A stretch of 64,000 nucleotides of DNA from assembly GCF_014192225.1 (NCBI RefSeq), contig NZ_JACHXS010000001.1, positions 1,018,440-1,082,439 on the forward strand. Reading direction: 5' to 3'. Below are positions 63,633 through 64,000 of the stretch, piece after piece. Source of the stretch: Pseudoduganella umbonata. GTDB taxonomy: Bacteria > Pseudomonadota > Gammaproteobacteria > Burkholderiales > Burkholderiaceae_D. The position numbers and the translations under genes are program-made. How positions within the stretch are numbered: the stretch's first letter is position 1; every line of letters starts with the position of its first letter. Below the pieces are notes generated by a model. The model was not told the origin of the DNA. It ran no database searches and saw only the letters and a program-made list of their open reading frames with translations.

Positions 63633-64000
63633 AGTATCCCGAAATCCTCCCCATCGACGACGTGCTGGCCCGGCTCGACGCCTTCGACACGATCATCGAT
63701 GCGCGCACGCCGGCCGAATTCGCGCTCGACCACCTGCCGAACGCGATCAACTGCCCGGTGCTCGACGACGAGCAGCGCATCGTCGTCGGCACGCTGTACA
63801 AGCAGGCCGGCCCGTTCGAGGCGAAAAAGGTCGGCGCGCCGATGGTGGCGGCGAACATCGCGCAGCATATCGACACGCTGTGGCACGACAAGCCGCGCGA
63901 ATGGACCCCGCTGGTCTACTGCTGGCGCGGCGGCAATCGCAGCGGATCGATGGCGCACATCCTGGCGAAGATCGGCTGGCCGGTGGTGCAGCTCGAAGGC
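63629..64000 (+). CDS. mnmH: tRNA 2-selenouridine/geranyl-2-thiouridine synthase MnmH (partial)
   Basis: The first 124 codons are visible; the gene runs off the right edge. They encode the N-terminal rhodanese domain with the catalytic cysteine at residue 98 in VYCWRGGNRSGS, whose WRGG context is characteristic of MnmH/SelU/YbbB. The full enzyme also needs a C-terminal P-loop domain, which is outside. It modifies the wobble position of certain tRNAs. AAGGACGAA precedes the ATG, which overlaps the tesA stop (ATGA). The selenophosphate synthase gene is not in the window. Confidence 0.92.
   Translation, partial: MKYPEILPIDDVLARLDAFDTIIDARTPAEFALDHLPNAINCPVLDDEQRIVVGTLYKQAGPFEAKKVGAPMVAANIAQHIDTLWHDKPREWTPLVYCWRGGNRSGSMAHILAKIGWPVVQLEG

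Overview
The window is high-GC betaproteobacterial DNA, most like the Oxalobacteraceae (Massilia and relatives). Protein families and gene order support this: the exosortase-A-associated PrsK/PrsR/EpsB set, a lol transporter cluster running into tatD, an RpfE-like gene in front of recJ, and ComEC, NadB, PurL, SodA/SodC and MnmH homologues of that type. I found no tRNA, rRNA, insertion sequence, phage or CRISPR array. The left edge cuts a PAS histidine kinase and the right edge cuts mnmH.

Layout. 0-2.1 kb: PAS kinase (partial) and, divergently, a Mn-type superoxide dismutase. 2.1-6.0 kb: an FCD-type GntR regulator with two perfect palindromic operators upstream, then a SsuA/TauA-type ABC importer. 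6.1-10.8 kb: a secreted GH43 glycosidase convergent with a TonB-dependent receptor. 11-15.2 kb: ComEC and an exported alpha/beta hydrolase. 15.2-19.3 kb: a leftward operon of two very similar LolC/E-type permeases, lolD and tatD. 19.4-22.3 kb: rpfE-like gene and recJ. 22.4-24.9 kb: a Xre/RES toxin-antitoxin pair with a promoter embedded in an inverted repeat, followed by DUF2288 and DUF817 genes.

25.2-37.6 kb is an exopolysaccharide locus of the exosortase-A (XrtA) type. Leftward: a GT2-GT4 fusion, a Wzx-like flippase and a GT4 enzyme. Rightward: an O-glycosylation-ligase (Wzy-like) gene with a well-formed sigma-54 promoter, a GNAT-like protein and a TPR protein. Leftward again: EpsB-type initiating sugar transferase, PrsK sensor kinase and PrsR sigma-54 response regulator. 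No exosortase, chain-length/export genes or PEP-CTERM substrates are present, so this is only part of the system. PrsR, which carries the GAFTGA loop, is the obvious candidate activator for the sigma-54 promoter next to it.

37.8-49 kb is metabolic and housekeeping DNA: nadB, a GNAT gene, a FadB-like multifunctional beta-oxidation enzyme, selO (apparently with no AUG/GUG/UUG start at the expected site), msrB-yciB-bolA, tandem parvulin foldases, a PLP-dependent dehydratase and a LysR regulator with a 43-residue ORF divergent from it. 49.4-55.3 kb: an exported proline-iminopeptidase-like hydrolase, sodC and purL. 55.4-64 kb: a MacB C-terminal remnant, an SPFH (band-7) membrane protein with an Arc-like ribbon-helix-helix protein behind a perfect 20-bp palindrome, a giant 5-oxoprolinase, the bifunctional NAD(P)H-hydrate repair enzyme, a YbbA-type ABC ATPase and tesA (start codons overlapping head to head), and mnmH. 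The 5' part of tesA is built of an 11-copy, 12-bp minisatellite.

The strongest candidates for something undescribed are the SPFH/ribbon-helix-helix module with its 20-bp operator-like palindrome, and the sigma-54/PrsR-linked partial XrtA locus.
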